Assembly: GCA_964471755.1 (NCBI GenBank)
Contig: CAYYJM010000008.1
Span: forward strand, 1 to 50,464
From: CAYYJM01 sp964471755
GTDB taxonomy: Bacteria; Planctomycetota; Planctomycetia; Gemmatales; Gemmataceae
Direction: 5' to 3'
DNA: 50,464 nucleotides
Shown here: piece after piece, positions 9,037-17,907 of the stretch
Position numbering within the stretch: position 1 is the stretch's first letter
Layout of the letters: every line of letters begins with the position of its first letter
The notes under the pieces: generated by a model
What the model saw: the letters and a program-made list of their open reading frames with translations, nothing else
The model's database searches: none
What the model was told of the DNA's origin: nothing
Position numbers and translations under genes: made by a program

Positions 9037-10575
9037 ATGCCCTTGCTGCTGCTGCTCTTTCTGGCTCTGGTCTGCCTTCCCGATCTCGATTCCTACGTGC
9101 GGCCGGCATGGATCGCCACGCCGGCGACGGCGGGTCTGCTGACGCTCGCCGTGGTCGCCGGCCTCGTTCTGGTCGCCTGGATCGCCTCGCGCTGGGTGAT
9201 CCGGGCTCTACGGACGACGATCCGGCCCAATCGCGTTCTCAATCGCTACGATCGCTTGCGGCGCTGTCAGCAGCTCGCTCTGTACGNNNNNNNNNNCGTC
9301 GGCTTCGTGATCATCCTGTCCGTGTGCGGCTGGGGCTGGGCCGTCAAGGAGTTGTGGCGCTGGAACGGCTCTCTGCTGCCGCTGTCCGCTCTCGTCCTGC
9401 TCGCGCCGTTCCTGGTGTCGCTGCTCCTGTCGTGGGCCGTCTGGTTCGATGCGGATCAGGCCGCCCACCGGGCCCTGCACGCCGAGCTGCCACCGGAGCA
9501 GACGCCGCCCATCCTGCGTCAGCGTGGCACCTACGTTCTGTTCCACCTGCGTGCGAAGCTTGGTCTGGTGTTCATCCCGCTGGGGCTGCTCATCTTGCAG
9601 AAAGAGCTGCGCAACCACCTCGGCTCCGAGGGCGAGGAGGCCGAGTTGCTGCTGCATCGGCTGGGGCTGGCCGCGCTGCTCCTGGTCATCCCGCTGATGC
9701 CGCTGTTCGTGCGTCTGGTCCTGGGTCTGGAGCGGATGCCAGACGGCCCACTGCGGCAGCGTCTGGAAGGGATCGCTCGTCGGCTCCACTTCCGCTGTTC
9801 CGACCTGCTCGTGTGGAACACGCGCGGCGGCGTCGCCAACGCCATGGTTCTCGGCGTGCTGCCCTGGCCGCGCTATGTCGTCTTCACCGACCGCATGCTG
9901 GACGAGTTTCAGCCGGAGGAGATCGAGGCAGTTTTCGGCCATGAGATCGGCCATGTCAAGCATCAGCACATGCTCTACTACATGGGCTTTCTGACCGTGA
10001 GCATGCTCGTTGTCGGCCTGGCGGTGGCTCGCCTGGTGCCGCTGCTCTCCGGCTGGGGCCCGGGAGCGCTCACCGGCGAGGAGGCCGGCACGGAGGGGGC
10101 TGGCCTGTTCAATCGCCAGTTGCTCGACGCTCTGCCGCTGGTCCTCTGTCTGGCCCTGTACATCTTCGTGGTCTTCGGCTACCTGTCGCGACGGTGCGAA
10201 CGCCAGGCCGACATCTACGGCTGCCGGGCCGTCTCGTGCGACGATCCAGACTGTCGGGGTCACGACCCGACTGTCCTTGCCGACCTCCAACCGGGACGGG
10301 ACGTACCGCTCTGTCCGACGGGCATCCGCGTCTTCATCCGGGCCCTGGAGAAGGTCGCCGACGTCAACGGCATCAGCCGGGATCGACCGGGATTCTTGCA
10401 ATCCTGGCAGCACTCGACGATCGCTCTGCGAGTCGAGTTCCTCCAGTCGCTGCTGCACGAACCGGAGCTGGAGCCACGCTTCCAGCGTCGCGTGGCCCTG
10501 GTCAAGCTCGGCCTGCTGGTGCTGCTGGGGACCGCCCTGGTGTTCCTGCTCGGCGCGACACCCTGGGCCGGGTGA
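9037..10575 (+). CDS. M48-family membrane zinc metalloprotease (gap in sequence)
   Basis: A membrane-bound peptidase of the HtpX/Ste24 type, about 512 residues with a 10-N gap at 9287-9296 in the N-terminal part. The zinc site is HEIGH at residues 302-306, with the expected downstream glutamate in CERQADIYG. Several hydrophobic segments precede it, including the N-terminal LLLLLFLALVCL, and others follow it near the C-terminus. After the third zinc ligand comes a short cysteine-rich insertion with CRAVSCDDPDCRGHD, unusual for HtpX and possibly an extra metal site. Such enzymes degrade damaged membrane proteins or process peptides. The reading frame is open on both sides of the gap in one frame, so the gap size is probably close to a multiple of three plus one. 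It ends 11 bases before the convergent asnS tail. Confidence 0.85.
   Translation: MPLLLLLFLALVCLPDLDSYVRPAWIATPATAGLLTLAVVAGLVLVAWIASRWVIRALRTTIRPNRVLNRYDRLRRCQQLALYXXXXVGFVIILSVCGWGWAVKELWRWNGSLLPLSALVLLAPFLVSLLLSWAVWFDADQAAHRALHAELPPEQTPPILRQRGTYVLFHLRAKLGLVFIPLGLLILQKELRNHLGSEGEEAELLLHRLGLAALLLVIPLMPLFVRLVLGLERMPDGPLRQRLEGIARRLHFRCSDLLVWNTRGGVANAMVLGVLPWPRYVVFTDRMLDEFQPEEIEAVFGHEIGHVKHQHMLYYMGFLTVSMLVVGLAVARLVPLLSGWGPGALTGEEAGTEGAGLFNRQLLDALPLVLCLALYIFVVFGYLSRRCERQADIYGCRAVSCDDPDCRGHDPTVLADLQPGRDVPLCPTGIRVFIRALEKVADVNGISRDRPGFLQSWQHSTIALRVEFLQSLLHEPELEPRFQRRVALVKLGLLVLLGTALVFLLGATPWAG
9287..9296. other. Assembly gap (10 N)
   Basis: Ten unknown bases inside the M48 peptidase gene, after the codons for QLALY. 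The true length is unknown. Confidence 0.99.
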
Positions 10576-10586
10576 GCGGGTCGCGT

Positions 10587-12024
10587 TCAGAAATCCGCGC
10601 TGCCCGGCGTGCGCGGGAACGGGATCACGTCACGGATATTGCCCATGCCGGTCACGAATTGTACCGTCCGCTCCAGCGGTGCTTGTAGGGTGGGCCGAGC
10701 GTCAGCGAGAGCCCACCGAGTCCGCTGTGACCAGCGATCAGGGAACGTTCTGGCTTGATTCATCGTTCATCGTTCATCGTTCCGGCGAAGGTGGGCTCTC
10801 GCTGACGCTCGGCCCACCCTACAAGCACCGCTGGAGCGNNNNNNNNNNNNNNNNNNNNNNNATCTCGCCGACGCCGGGTACGAGGACGTCCATCGCCCGC
10901 ACCGTCTTCTGATCGTCGTTGAGACGCATGTAGAACGCCTTGATCCCACGAGGGTAGTCGTACAGGATGACCGGCTTCTTGAAATGCTCCTCGGTCAGGA
11001 ATCGCTCGTGTTCCGATTGCAGATCGGTGCCCCAGGTGACGGGGAACTCGAACGTCTTGCCGCACTTCTGGAGAATCTCGACGCCCTCGGTGTATGGCAG
11101 GCGAACGAACTCGTTATCGACGACGCCCCGGAGTTTCTCGCGCAGGCCCTTGTCGTAGCGCTCAACGAAGAAGGCGACGTCCTCGTCACAGCGGGTCAGC
11201 ACGTCGGAGCAGATGCGCTTGAGGAAGGCCTCGGCCAGGGTCATGTTGTCGGTCAGGTCGTAGAAGGCCATTTCCGGCTCGATCATCCAGAACTCGGCCA
11301 GGTGACGCGACGTGTTGCTGTTCTCGGCCCGGAAGGTCGGGCCGAAGGTGTAGACCTTGCCCAGGGAGCAGGCGAAGATTTCGGCCTCGAGCTGGCCCGA
11401 CACCGTCAGATAGGTCGAGCGGCCAAAGAAGTCCTGGCCGTAGTCGATCTCGCCCTGGTCGTTGCGCGGCGGCTTCGTGTAGTCGAGCGTGGAGACGCGG
11501 AACATCTGGCCGGCACCCTCGCAGTCGCTGGCGGTGATGATCGGCGGATGGATGTAGTAGAAGCCCTGCTCCTGGAAGAAGGCGTGGATCGACATGCAGA
11601 CCTGATTGCGGACGCGCGTCACGGCTCCGAACGTGTTCGTCCGGGGTCGCAGATGGGCGATGGTCCGCAGGAACTCCAGCGAGGTTTGTTTCTTCTGAAG
11701 TGGATAGCCGGCCGGGTCGGCCCAGCCGACGACGGTGACGGCAGTCGCCTCGACCTCGGTCGCCTGCCCCTTGGCCGGCGATTCCTTGACCAGGCCGACG
11801 ACGGAGACGCTACAGCCGGTGTGGAGCTTCTGCACCTCGTCTGCGTAGTTCGGCAGCGTGTTCGGTGCGACGATCTGGACGTTGCCGAAGCAGGTGCCGT
11901 CGTTGAGTTCGAGGAAACTGAAGCCGGCCTTGGAGTCACGTCGCGTGCGGACCCAGCCCTGAAGTGTGACGGTCTTGCCGATCGCCTCGACTCGACGTGC
12001 CTGTGCCACCGTAATCCTGTCCAT
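10587..12024 (-). CDS. asnS: Asparagine--tRNA ligase, interrupted near its 3' end
   Basis: Class II aminoacyl-tRNA synthetase that charges tRNA-Asn. The N-terminal OB fold binds the anticodon (LQGWVRTRRDSKAGFSFLEL), and the catalytic domain has motif 2 (FGPTFRAENSNTSRHLAEFW) and continues to VLVPGVGE at 10862. The sequence then meets 23 N and a 49-bp inverted repeat. The true C-terminus resumes at 10675 in another frame as LERTVQFVTGMGNIRDVIPF, ending PRTPGSADF with a stop at 10587. About 45-50 residues, including the conserved SQREER-type segment and the glycine-rich motif 3 start, are missing. As this enzyme should be essential unless tRNA-Asn is made by transamidation, an assembly error is likelier than true disruption. 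ATG at 12024 follows GGGGAG; a GTG at 12030 is an alternative. Confidence 0.9.
10669..10838. repeat. 49-bp perfect inverted repeat inside asnS
   Basis: Arms 10669-10717 and 10790-10838 are perfect reverse complements, separated by 72 bases that include a triple ATCGTTC-like run (TTCATCGTTCATCGTTC). The core of each arm is TAGGGTGGGCCGAGCGTCAG or its complement. The outer ends reach into codons of asnS (CTGGAGCGG, for Leu-Glu-Arg). The right arm abuts the 23-N gap. This could be an inserted palindromic element or a fold-back artefact at a scaffold join. Confidence 0.9.
10839..10861. other. Assembly gap (23 N)
   Basis: Twenty-three unknown bases between the asnS body and the inverted repeat. 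The missing asnS codons exceed this length, so the run is a placeholder or the true join lies elsewhere. Confidence 0.99.
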
Positions 12025-12072
12025 ACCCACGCTCCCCTGAACCTGATGAGCGAACCGCCCGGTCCGGGGAGT

Positions 12073-12078
12073 ATTGTA
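12073..12078 (-). promoter_or_regulatory. Possible -10 element for asnS
   Basis: TACAAT on the minus strand about 48 bases upstream of the asnS ATG. No convincing -35 hexamer sits 16-18 bases further up, so the assignment is weak. Confidence 0.3.
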
Positions 12079-12094
12079 TCGGTCTTGCCGGCCT

Positions 12095-12130
12095 GGACTG
12101 CGGCGATTCCTTCACCGCTCCGGCTTTCTG
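12095..12130. repeat. Diverged copy of the GGACTGCGGCGATTC repeat
   Basis: GGACTGCGGCGATTC followed by CTTCACCGCTCCGGCTTTCT resembles the arm of the perfect inverted repeat at 39785-39819, with a one-base insertion and two substitutions. It lies between the 3' end of the unknown 232-aa gene and the start of asnS, and is a second occurrence of this family in the window. Confidence 0.65.
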
Positions 12131-12155
12131 GCTTTCGCGTGGCATCCGCTCCGGT

Positions 12156-12854
12156 TCACCAGCCGACGGTCTCGGCCGTCTCGCTGATGCCGAGCCGCTG
12201 GCACAATTCCTCGAACGCGGCGAGATGGCGGTCGTCACTGGCGTGGAAGTGTTCGTTCTCGGTGATCAGCTTCAGGCCGTCATCGCGAACGATCCCCTGG
12301 CTGCGCAAGATCGCCTCGTACGGAGCCCGATTGTGGGCGTAGACGACGAGCAGCTTGTGTTCGTCGAACTGGACCTCGCAGGCCTCGCTGGCCGAGACGA
12401 TGGCCAGGCCGGTGCAGCCATCGTTGAGGAGCAGATCCTCGAAATCGACCAGGTGACTGCACAGCACGGGCAGATCGATTTGTTCGCGGAGCAGATCGCG
12501 ATGGGCGCTGCCCCGGCTGTGGTGGCTCGTCTCCAGCACCACATCGACGACCGGCCCCAGCGGCTGGAGCAGTTCGAGGAAGGTGTCGAAGAGGTTCTCG
12601 CTGGAGACGGAGGCCACCAGGAGCGGGATTTCCAGCTCCTGCTCGCCGTCGCGGTAGACATCACGGCGGTAACCCTGCCGTGGCACAATCTTCAGGTCGA
12701 GCCCGGGGCGCACCGCATCCGTGAGGTTAAAATCGCCGTACCGGGCCACGCGCAGATGAGCGGTCAGTTGCTCCGAATGCACGAGTGCCCCTTTTCTGTC
12801 GATCCCTCTCCTCAGTCGCGAGGAGGCGGTGCGAAAAGATCGTTGTCGGTTCAT
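12156..12854 (-). CDS. Conserved-looking protein of unknown function, 232 aa
   Basis: I do not recognise this protein. It has 232 residues with no signal peptide, membrane helix or metal-binding cysteine cluster. The body reads as a soluble alpha/beta protein with regular hydrophobic strands (EIPLLVASVSSENLF, VVDVVLETSHHS, KLLVVYAHN) and ends with a helical segment (DRHLAAFEELCQRLGIS). Codon use matches its neighbours, and the long open frame with normal third-position GC supports a real gene. The start is uncertain. ATG at 12854 has AGGA close by and a TATATT-like hexamer about 22 bases upstream, while GTG at 12779 (before HSEQLTAHLRVARYGDF) would remove a basic, poorly structured leader. 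It lies upstream of asnS on the same strand, with 126 bases between them. Confidence 0.7.
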   Translation of the reverse strand: MNRQRSFRTASSRLRRGIDRKGALVHSEQLTAHLRVARYGDFNLTDAVRPGLDLKIVPRQGYRRDVYRDGEQELEIPLLVASVSSENLFDTFLELLQPLGPVVDVVLETSHHSRGSAHRDLLREQIDLPVLCSHLVDFEDLLLNDGCTGLAIVSASEACEVQFDEHKLLVVYAHNRAPYEAILRSQGIVRDDGLKLITENEHFHASDDRHLAAFEELCQRLGISETAETVGW

Positions 12855-13124
12855 GGGTCCTGCTAGCCTTGCAGAAAATATAAGTCGTGTTTCCGTCCGT
12901 GGTCGATTCTGGCCCCCTGATTCTAGGCGGTAATTCGGGCGCTCAGTGAAAGCCGCTAGGAGAACAGGGCTTGCGCGGATTGGACTCTCTGGAGGGGAAA
13001 CCGCCTGCCGAGTTTGTCAGAAAAAGAGCGTTCGGGGCGAATCCGGCACGGCCATCGCGCCGACCTTTTCTCAGCCGGCACAGGTTCCGTAGCCTTCCCC
13101 AATCCTCATCCCGGAGCGCGTCTC

Positions 13125-14621
13125 ATGCGTTGGCCTCCCCTTCTGATTCTGCTGCTGCCCACGATCATCGCGGCCCAGGCTCCCGGCCGGATCGTTTCCC
13201 AAACCTGGGAGTCCGTGACTCTGGACGGTTCACCCGCTGGCGTCGTTTCCAGCACCGTACGCGAGGTCGGTGCAGGCGACACGGTCCAGCGCGTTCACAC
13301 CCAGGATCTGAAGCTCAGCCTGCGCCGCGGCTCGGCGAAGGTCGAGCTGCGGCAGGAACACGGCTTCGAGGAGAACGCCAGCGGGAAAGTCGTCGGCCTG
13401 TTTCTGCGTCAGTATCAGGGGAGCAAGCTCTTTCTGGAACTGACCGGTCAGGTTGTTCCGGGCCAGTCCGATCGTCTGGAAGTTACCCGCGATGGCCGGA
13501 CGACGCGTCTGGCCTGGTCGGAGGAGACGTTCCGGCCCGGCCAGCTCGATCGGCCGCCGGGCAAGGAACGCTGGCAGACCGGCGACACCGGAACCGTTCG
13601 GCTGTACGAGCCGACGTACAATCGCGTTGTCGCCTACGAGGCGACCGCCCTGGCGAAGGAGAATCTGGTGCTGGAGGGCCGACCGATCAGCGTGACGCCG
13701 TTGAAGCTCGTGCCCGAGGTCCTGGTCGCCGGCTCTCGGCGGGTGACGCTGCCGACGGTGTGCTGGTGGCTGGACGACAGCGGCCGGGTGGTCCGGCGGG
13801 AACTGGACATGCCCGGCCTGGGGATGCTCACGCTGACCCGCACGGATCGCGCGGACGGCAAGGCTCCGGTCGTGACGGCCCCGGTCGTGGATGTGCTGGA
13901 GCGCGGCCTGGTGCCCCTGGACAGGACGGTGACACGTCCGTACACCACCATCGCGGCCCGTTTGCGGCTGACGCTGAAGGATGTCTCCGAGGCGGGACAG
14001 GCGCTGCCGAGTGATGGTCATCAGACCGTTCGGGAGGTCCGGCCGGGCGTCCTGGATGTCGTGATCCATCCGGTGGGAGATCAGGGACGGGGAGAGCCGA
14101 TGCCGGGCAAGGAGTATCTCGGCAGCAGCCAGATGCTGGACTGGGAGGACCGCGCCGTTCGCGAGTTGGCCAGCGCCACCGCTCCGGCGGAGCGTCGTGA
14201 TCTCTGGACACGAGCCCGGGCACGGGCGACCTGGGTGCGGCGGAACCTGCGCGTGGACAACAGCGCGGCCCTGGCTCCGGTGTCGCAGATCGTTCGGAAC
14301 CTGCATGGCGACTGCCGACACGCGGCGCTGCTGACGACCGCTCTGTGCCGGGCCGACGGGCTGCCAGCGCGGACGGCGATCGGCCTGGTCTACATCGAGC
14401 GAAACCGTAAGCCGTACCTCGGGTTTCACATGTGGACGGAGGTCTTTGTCGAGGGAGCCTGGCGCGGCCTGGACGGCACGCCCGGCCTGGGCGGAGTCGG
14501 AGCCCTGCACCTGAAGGTCACCGACGCCAGCTGGGACCGCGAGACGACCCTGGCCCCACTGCAACCGGCGTTGAAATTAGTGGGAAAATTGAACGCCGAG
14601 ATCGTCGAGATCGTCGAATGA
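13125..14621 (+). CDS. Secreted transglutaminase-like protein
   Basis: A 498-residue exported protein with a signal peptide (PPLLILLLPTIIAAQA) and a C-terminal transglutaminase/protease-like core. The Cys-His-Asp triad is visible: C397 in HGDCRHAALLT, H435 in LGFHMWTEV and D450 in RGLDGT. The first 300 residues form a beta-rich region (ESVTLDGSPAGVVSSTVREV) with no motif I can name. Bacterial members of this superfamily are usually peptidases or amidases acting on proteins or cell-wall material rather than cross-linking enzymes. The chosen ATG opens the signal peptide; earlier in-frame codons give a basic leader without secretion features. It is probably a single gene; the helicase follows after 255 bases. 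The substrate is unknown. Confidence 0.82.
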   Translation: MRWPPLLILLLPTIIAAQAPGRIVSQTWESVTLDGSPAGVVSSTVREVGAGDTVQRVHTQDLKLSLRRGSAKVELRQEHGFEENASGKVVGLFLRQYQGSKLFLELTGQVVPGQSDRLEVTRDGRTTRLAWSEETFRPGQLDRPPGKERWQTGDTGTVRLYEPTYNRVVAYEATALAKENLVLEGRPISVTPLKLVPEVLVAGSRRVTLPTVCWWLDDSGRVVRRELDMPGLGMLTLTRTDRADGKAPVVTAPVVDVLERGLVPLDRTVTRPYTTIAARLRLTLKDVSEAGQALPSDGHQTVREVRPGVLDVVIHPVGDQGRGEPMPGKEYLGSSQMLDWEDRAVRELASATAPAERRDLWTRARARATWVRRNLRVDNSAALAPVSQIVRNLHGDCRHAALLTTALCRADGLPARTAIGLVYIERNRKPYLGFHMWTEVFVEGAWRGLDGTPGLGGVGALHLKVTDASWDRETTLAPLQPALKLVGKLNAEIVEIVE

Positions 14622-14876
14622 TGGGAGGTGGTCTTTCCGGAAGGGGTAAATCGCGCCTTCTGGAAAATTCTTCTTGTCCCTCGGGGCAGGAAAGGCTCTA
14701 CTTGGCAGAACGAACGTGCGAACGGAGTGATGACCCGACACCATGACGCCCCTGGATTCGGCCGACTCCGTTCGCCAGACCGCCTCCGCCAGGATGAAGC
14801 GGAGGCCGCTCACGAGCATGGCAGGACCGCCCTGGCCTGGGCAAGCACCTGGATCGGTGGTACTTGAGGGGACTCG

Positions 14877-17800
14877 ATGAGCCAGCGGGAATCGCCAACC
14901 GACGACAGAGGAACGTCAGTCGATCCACTTCTGCCGCCCTCCGTCACCTCCTCCGCGTCGTGTTCCGGAACGCCGCTGAGTCCGACCTTGCGTCAGGCCC
15001 TGGGACTGCCACTCCAGCGGGACGCCGACAACCGTCCCGCTCCCTCGCCTCTTCCCTTGCCGCAGCTGCTGGGCGAACTTCTGACGGGCTGCTCGACCTC
15101 ACTCCCCAGCCGCGCGACCTGCGCGACATCGGAGGTCATCGACGCCCTGGCGACACCGGATCTGTTCCTGATCCAGGGCGCTGCCGGGACGGGTAAATCG
15201 TTCGCCGTCACGCGCATCCTGCGCGAGGCCGCCGCGCGCGGCTGGCGCGTTCTCTTCCTCGCCAGCACGCCGGCCGCTCTCGATCGGGCCTTGCTGCCGA
15301 TTCTGGATGCTTCGGACCTGGCCGTAACACGCTGCCTGGCCGAGGGCGAGACGCTCGAACAGGTCACTCCCTGCCTGCGCCGAACGACCCTGACCGAACG
15401 TCTGCGACATTTCACCGAGCAGACCCTTCCCCAGGCCCGAGCCGAGGTGGTTCGCCGGGGCGAGGCTCGAACGTCGTGTCAGGCTCACACTGGCACGCTG
15501 GAGGAACTGGCCGATGTTCTGAACCGCGAACAGGAGACCGCCCGGACGCTGGAGCAGCTCCAGGCCCGACGCGAGGCCCTGCCCGCCTCGGTCGAGGGCG
15601 AGGCCGACTCGGAGGAACTCGCCCCTCACTGGGCGGCGATTCGCCAGACGCGGAGCGACCTGGACCGTCAGCAGCTTGAAATGGAACAGCAACTGGCCCG
15701 CTGCCGGGATCAGGAGCAGGTCCAGCAGGAGGAACTCGGGCGACTCAAACCGTTGCTGGAGGCCCAGCAGGCCGGCCGCTGGTGGTCACCGAACTACTGG
15801 CGGGCTCGCGGCAAGGGCGATCTGCAAGGGCAGGCCAGCACCCTGGAACAGTCCTGCCAGGAACTGCGCGAGACGGCACTACAGACACAGCAGATCGGCG
15901 ACCAGCTCCAGGCCCGACTCGAGGAGCAGACCCGCGCCGCCACCGTCGCCCTGGAACAGTTGCGGGCCGACCTCGACCGGCGCATCCAGCAGCAGCAGGC
16001 CGAGCAGACTGCCCTGCACGAACGCTGGCAGGCCCTCGGCGCGACCCTGCCGCTCGACCTCCGACCGTCCGCGCCGACGAACCCGGCGGTGGCTCAGGCC
16101 CGAATCCACCTGACGGAATGGCTCGCGCGCCTGGATCAGGAGACGGCCGACGCCGAGCGGCATCGACACGAACTGGAGCAGGCCAGCGCCGGCCTGGCGG
16201 GCCGCCTCGCCGGGACGATCCCGATCGTGGCCGCCACCCTGGGCGCGTTCCGCGACGACCCGCACTTCGGCGGCGATGCGACACCCGGCCAGTTCGATCT
16301 GCTCCTGCTGGAGGAGGCCGAGCAGGCGACTGAGGCGGACCTGCTCTCCGTCGCCGAACGGGCTCGCCGCTGGGTGCTGATCGGCGAACCGCCCCGACCA
16401 CTGGCCGATCGGTCGGCGACCGCCTCCGGCCCGCATCGCCGCGCCGCCCGATCGCAACGAACGCTCCACCTGCGGCCCGGCTTCTTCCACCGCCTGTGGG
16501 CCTGTCTGCACGACGACCCGTCGATCCGGCCGGTCGGCTGGCGGCAGGATCTCGAACGTCTGGTCTGCGTCCTCGATGTGGTGCCGCCCGATCAGGAACG
16601 GTGGATTCAGCCGGAACCGGTCGTCGATCATCCGGAAGTCGTGCTGCACATCTGGTCGCCGCCCCGGCAGACACCGCGTCTCGTCGAGGTCGAGTTCCCG
16701 GCCGGCACACCGATCGAGGACGCCAAGGCGTTCGTCTATCGTGAGCTGGACGAACTTCCCTTGCAGACGCGCGCCCGGAGCCTCACCTGGACGGAGACGC
16801 CCGAGCGGGTGATCGTCCAGTTCGGTGGCGAACTGCCCGGTCGATCACGCCTGATTTCCCTGGGCGAAGGGATCTTCGAGGTGGCACATCTGCTCTCGGG
16901 CCACTGGCAGACGGCCCGGCTCGAATTCGATCGGCAGACGTGGACGCGGGACCGGGCGGTCGCCTGGGTGCGGCAGCGCCTGGGCTTGCCGGGCCATGAG
17001 CGGACGCTGTTACTGGATCGATCGCAGCGCGCCTGCCCAGCCCTGGCTGACTGGCTGGCCGACCTGTTTGAAGAGGGTTTCCGCTCCACTGCCACGCCGA
17101 CACCGTGCGTGGAATTCGTGAGCGTCCCGTCGCTCGGCGACGACCGTACGGGTCGGCGACCGGAGTCGGCCGGGCGCGGCGGTAGTGGCGTTGCCACGCT
17201 GGCTCCGCGGTTGAAGTCCCTGCGTGGGGGGGCCGGCGTCGAGATCAACCTGGCTGAACCGCGTCGGCATGACCTGCTGCCCGGTGACCTGCGTGGCGTG
17301 CTGCCGGCTCAGGGGCTGGTGAACTACCTCGAAGCTCAGGCCGCCGTCCGTCTGGTGCGCGAGCTGCTGGACGACCCTGACGCGAGAGCGGAGATCCTGG
17401 CCTGGCAGCGGACGAATGGCAATCTCTGCAAGGCCCCCGCCGAGCCGTGCGCGGGACCGCTCGGTCGCGAACGCAATCCGGGCATCGCGGTGCTGGCTCT
17501 CTACCCGGCTCAGGTTCAGCTGATTCGCTACCTGATCGAGGTCGTGCCGCTCGGCGAGGTTCTCGTCGAGGTGGCTCTGCCCGAACAGATGCGTCATCGC
17601 GATTGTGCCGTGGCCGTCGTCGGCCTGACGCGCTCGCACCAGCATCGGGCGGTGACCTACGGCGACAGCCCCGCTCAACTCGGCCTGGCCCTGACGCGGC
17701 CGGCTCGACGGTTGATCCTGATGGGCGATCCGGGGACACTGCTGCGTCGCAGTCAGTACAACGGCCCGGTCGATCATCTCGACGAGGCCGAGTCGGAGGA

Positions 17801-17894
17801 GGAGCAGACGTTGGCCGGGCGACTCGTCCGCTACCTTCAGGGGCACGGCACCCAGCAGCGTGCGTTCCTGATCCGCGAGCTGACCGGGTTGTGA
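14877..17894 (+). CDS. Divergent SF1 (Upf1-like) helicase with coiled-coil insertion
   Basis: A 1005-residue P-loop protein related to superfamily 1 helicases of the Upf1/AAA_11-AAA_12 group. Walker A is GAAGTGKS at 101-108. Motif II is LLLEEAEQ (E479-Q483), with Glu replacing the usual first Asp. Near residue 935 motif VI reads LALTRPARRLILMGD, very like the LNVALTRAxxxLIVVGD of Upf1-type enzymes. Between motifs I and II about 250 residues are rich in Gln, Glu and Leu in heptads (QARREALPASVEGEADSEEL region onwards), a likely coiled coil. Motif III, normally GDxxQL, reads IGEPPRPL, so a conserved glutamine is missing and ATP hydrolysis may be altered. GAGGGG precedes the ATG by 6 bases. No signal peptide. 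The role is probably nucleic-acid unwinding or remodelling; partners are unknown. Confidence 0.82.
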   Translation: MSQRESPTDDRGTSVDPLLPPSVTSSASCSGTPLSPTLRQALGLPLQRDADNRPAPSPLPLPQLLGELLTGCSTSLPSRATCATSEVIDALATPDLFLIQGAAGTGKSFAVTRILREAAARGWRVLFLASTPAALDRALLPILDASDLAVTRCLAEGETLEQVTPCLRRTTLTERLRHFTEQTLPQARAEVVRRGEARTSCQAHTGTLEELADVLNREQETARTLEQLQARREALPASVEGEADSEELAPHWAAIRQTRSDLDRQQLEMEQQLARCRDQEQVQQEELGRLKPLLEAQQAGRWWSPNYWRARGKGDLQGQASTLEQSCQELRETALQTQQIGDQLQARLEEQTRAATVALEQLRADLDRRIQQQQAEQTALHERWQALGATLPLDLRPSAPTNPAVAQARIHLTEWLARLDQETADAERHRHELEQASAGLAGRLAGTIPIVAATLGAFRDDPHFGGDATPGQFDLLLLEEAEQATEADLLSVAERARRWVLIGEPPRPLADRSATASGPHRRAARSQRTLHLRPGFFHRLWACLHDDPSIRPVGWRQDLERLVCVLDVVPPDQERWIQPEPVVDHPEVVLHIWSPPRQTPRLVEVEFPAGTPIEDAKAFVYRELDELPLQTRARSLTWTETPERVIVQFGGELPGRSRLISLGEGIFEVAHLLSGHWQTARLEFDRQTWTRDRAVAWVRQRLGLPGHERTLLLDRSQRACPALADWLADLFEEGFRSTATPTPCVEFVSVPSLGDDRTGRRPESAGRGGSGVATLAPRLKSLRGGAGVEINLAEPRRHDLLPGDLRGVLPAQGLVNYLEAQAAVRLVRELLDDPDARAEILAWQRTNGNLCKAPAEPCAGPLGRERNPGIAVLALYPAQVQLIRYLIEVVPLGEVLVEVALPEQMRHRDCAVAVVGLTRSHQHRAVTYGDSPAQLGLALTRPARRLILMGDPGTLLRRSQYNGPVDHLDEAESEEEQTLAGRLVRYLQGHGTQQRAFLIRELTGL

Positions 17895-17907
17895 CTGCCT
17901 ACTTGGG

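Noticed and set aside
12225..12866. A plus-strand 213-codon frame opposite the unknown 232-aa gene
   Set aside because: It lacks a ribosome-binding site and regular structure, while the minus-strand frame has better hydrophobic patterning. Confidence in this choice is moderate.
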